This document shows, one piece after another, positions 7,044 through 7,502 of a stretch of DNA of 7,502 nucleotides. The DNA lies in assembly GCA_027618855.1 (NCBI GenBank), contig JAQCID010000052.1, forward strand, positions 1 to 7,502, written 5' to 3'. Position 1 is the stretch's first letter. Every line of letters starts with the position of its first letter. Below the pieces are notes generated by a model, which worked only from the letters and a program-made list of their open reading frames with translations, was not told the DNA's origin and did no database searches. Made by a program: the position numbers and the translations under genes. Origin of the DNA: Bacteroidota bacterium (GTDB lineage: Bacteria > Bacteroidota > Bacteroidia > Flavobacteriales_D > Sanyastnellaceae).

Positions 7044-7502
7044 TTATTTGTTTTGGCTCACCGTCCGTTGCTCAATTCTCTTTTCATAAGACTTTCCTTG
7101 GAAAATCCTTTGGACAAAAATCCCCGGTGTATGAATTTCATTTGGGTCTAGAGACCCCAAAGGCACCAGCTCCTCCACTTCTGCAACGGTTATTTTCCCA
7201 GCCATCGCCATCATGGGGTTAAAGTTTCTTGCAGTGGCCTTGTAAATTAAATTCCCTGAAGAATCCCCCTTCCAAGCTTTCACAAACGCAAAATCTGCAG
7301 TTAACGCAGACTCCAAAATATGTGGCTTTCCATTAAATTCACGGACCTCCTTCCCTTTTGCGACTTCAGTACCATATCCTGCTGGCGTATAAAAAGCTGG
7401 GATTCCAGCCCCGCCAGCTCGGCATCGTTCGGCAAGTGAGCCTTGAGGGATAAGGTCTACTTCGAGTTCGCCAGACAACATTTGACGCTCAAACTCTGCA
7501 TT
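7044..7502 (-). CDS. scoA: 3-oxoacid CoA-transferase subunit A, partial at right edge
   Basis: This is the C-terminal part of the partner of scoB. The frame is open to the window edge and gives 152 residues before the TAA at 7046-7044; the true start lies outside, with roughly 80 N-terminal residues missing judging from the usual alpha-subunit length of about 230. The visible part begins [20 protein letters not shown], then [20 protein letters not shown] and [16 protein letters not shown], all hallmark alpha-subunit blocks. The region around [20 protein letters not shown], which contacts subunit B and CoA in this family, is also present. The Met at 7481-7479 is internal and not the start, because conserved residues EFERQ precede it in frame. 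The stop is one nucleotide from the scoB ATG. Together the two genes encode the heteromeric transferase; the eukaryotic enzyme is a single A-B fusion. Confidence 0.93.
   Translation of the reverse strand, partial: NAEFERQMLSGELEVDLIPQGSLAERCRAGGAGIPAFYTPAGYGTEVAKGKEVREFNGKPHILESALTADFAFVKAWKGDSSGNLIYKATARNFNPMMAMAGKITVAEVEELVPLGSLDPNEIHTPGIFVQRIFQGKSYEKRIEQRTVSQNK

Noticed and set aside
6830..7222. Plus-strand 130-codon frame across the scoB/scoA junction
   Set aside because: It is antisense to two conserved CoA-transferase genes and its translation has no coherent domain.
1..7502. A novel multi-gene system, mobile element, CRISPR array or defence island
   Set aside because: Every gene except the small HMA protein belongs to a well-known housekeeping family; there are no transposase or integrase genes, no spaced repeats and no obvious compositional break.

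Overview
The window looks like ordinary chromosomal housekeeping DNA from a member of the Bacteroidota, most likely a flavobacterium-like lineage. Four things point there: a succinate dehydrogenase in C-A-B order with a single five-helix cytochrome b subunit; a glutamyl-tRNA synthetase with the Bacteroidota-style 'FPVFPIEW...SSGY' insertion just after KLSKR; absence of clear Shine-Dalgarno sequences before most starts; and a promoter-like TTG-20 nt-TAnnTTT element before sdhC. This assignment comes from remembered family features, not from a search.

Layout from left to right. Positions 1-351 (minus) hold most of a small secreted protein with a heavy-metal-associated (HMA) type CGMC motif; it runs off the left edge. 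Positions 419-3868 (minus) hold sdhC, sdhA and sdhB (transcribed right to left), separated by 3 and 6 nt and clearly one operon. A strong intrinsic terminator at 3947-3979 separates this operon from the upstream minus-strand gene ssb (3986-4333), a short single-stranded DNA-binding protein without an acidic tail. A 137-nt divergent intergenic region follows. Then come gltX (4471-6012) and folB (6009-6374) on the plus strand, overlapping by 4 nt. They converge with a 14-nt gap on scoB (6389-7042) and scoA (7044 to the right edge), the two subunits of a 3-oxoacid CoA-transferase on the minus strand.

How they work together. SdhCAB oxidises succinate to fumarate and passes the electrons to the membrane quinone pool, probably menaquinone. 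ScoAB releases succinate when it moves CoA from succinyl-CoA to acetoacetate, so both meet at the succinate node of the TCA cycle, although they lie in separate transcription units. gltX (translation) and folB (folate synthesis) are translationally coupled but have no obvious metabolic link. The HMA protein lies 67 nt downstream of sdhB on the same strand and may be read from the sdh transcript or from its own weak promoter.

I found no mobile element, CRISPR array, tRNA or rRNA gene, phage gene or defence gene, and no sign of an undescribed system. All genes seem intact except for the two cut by the window edges. The points worth a second look are modest: the terminator/promoter boundary that fixes the sdhC start, the unknown HMA protein, a 12-bp perfect palindrome upstream of it, and the tail-less SSB.
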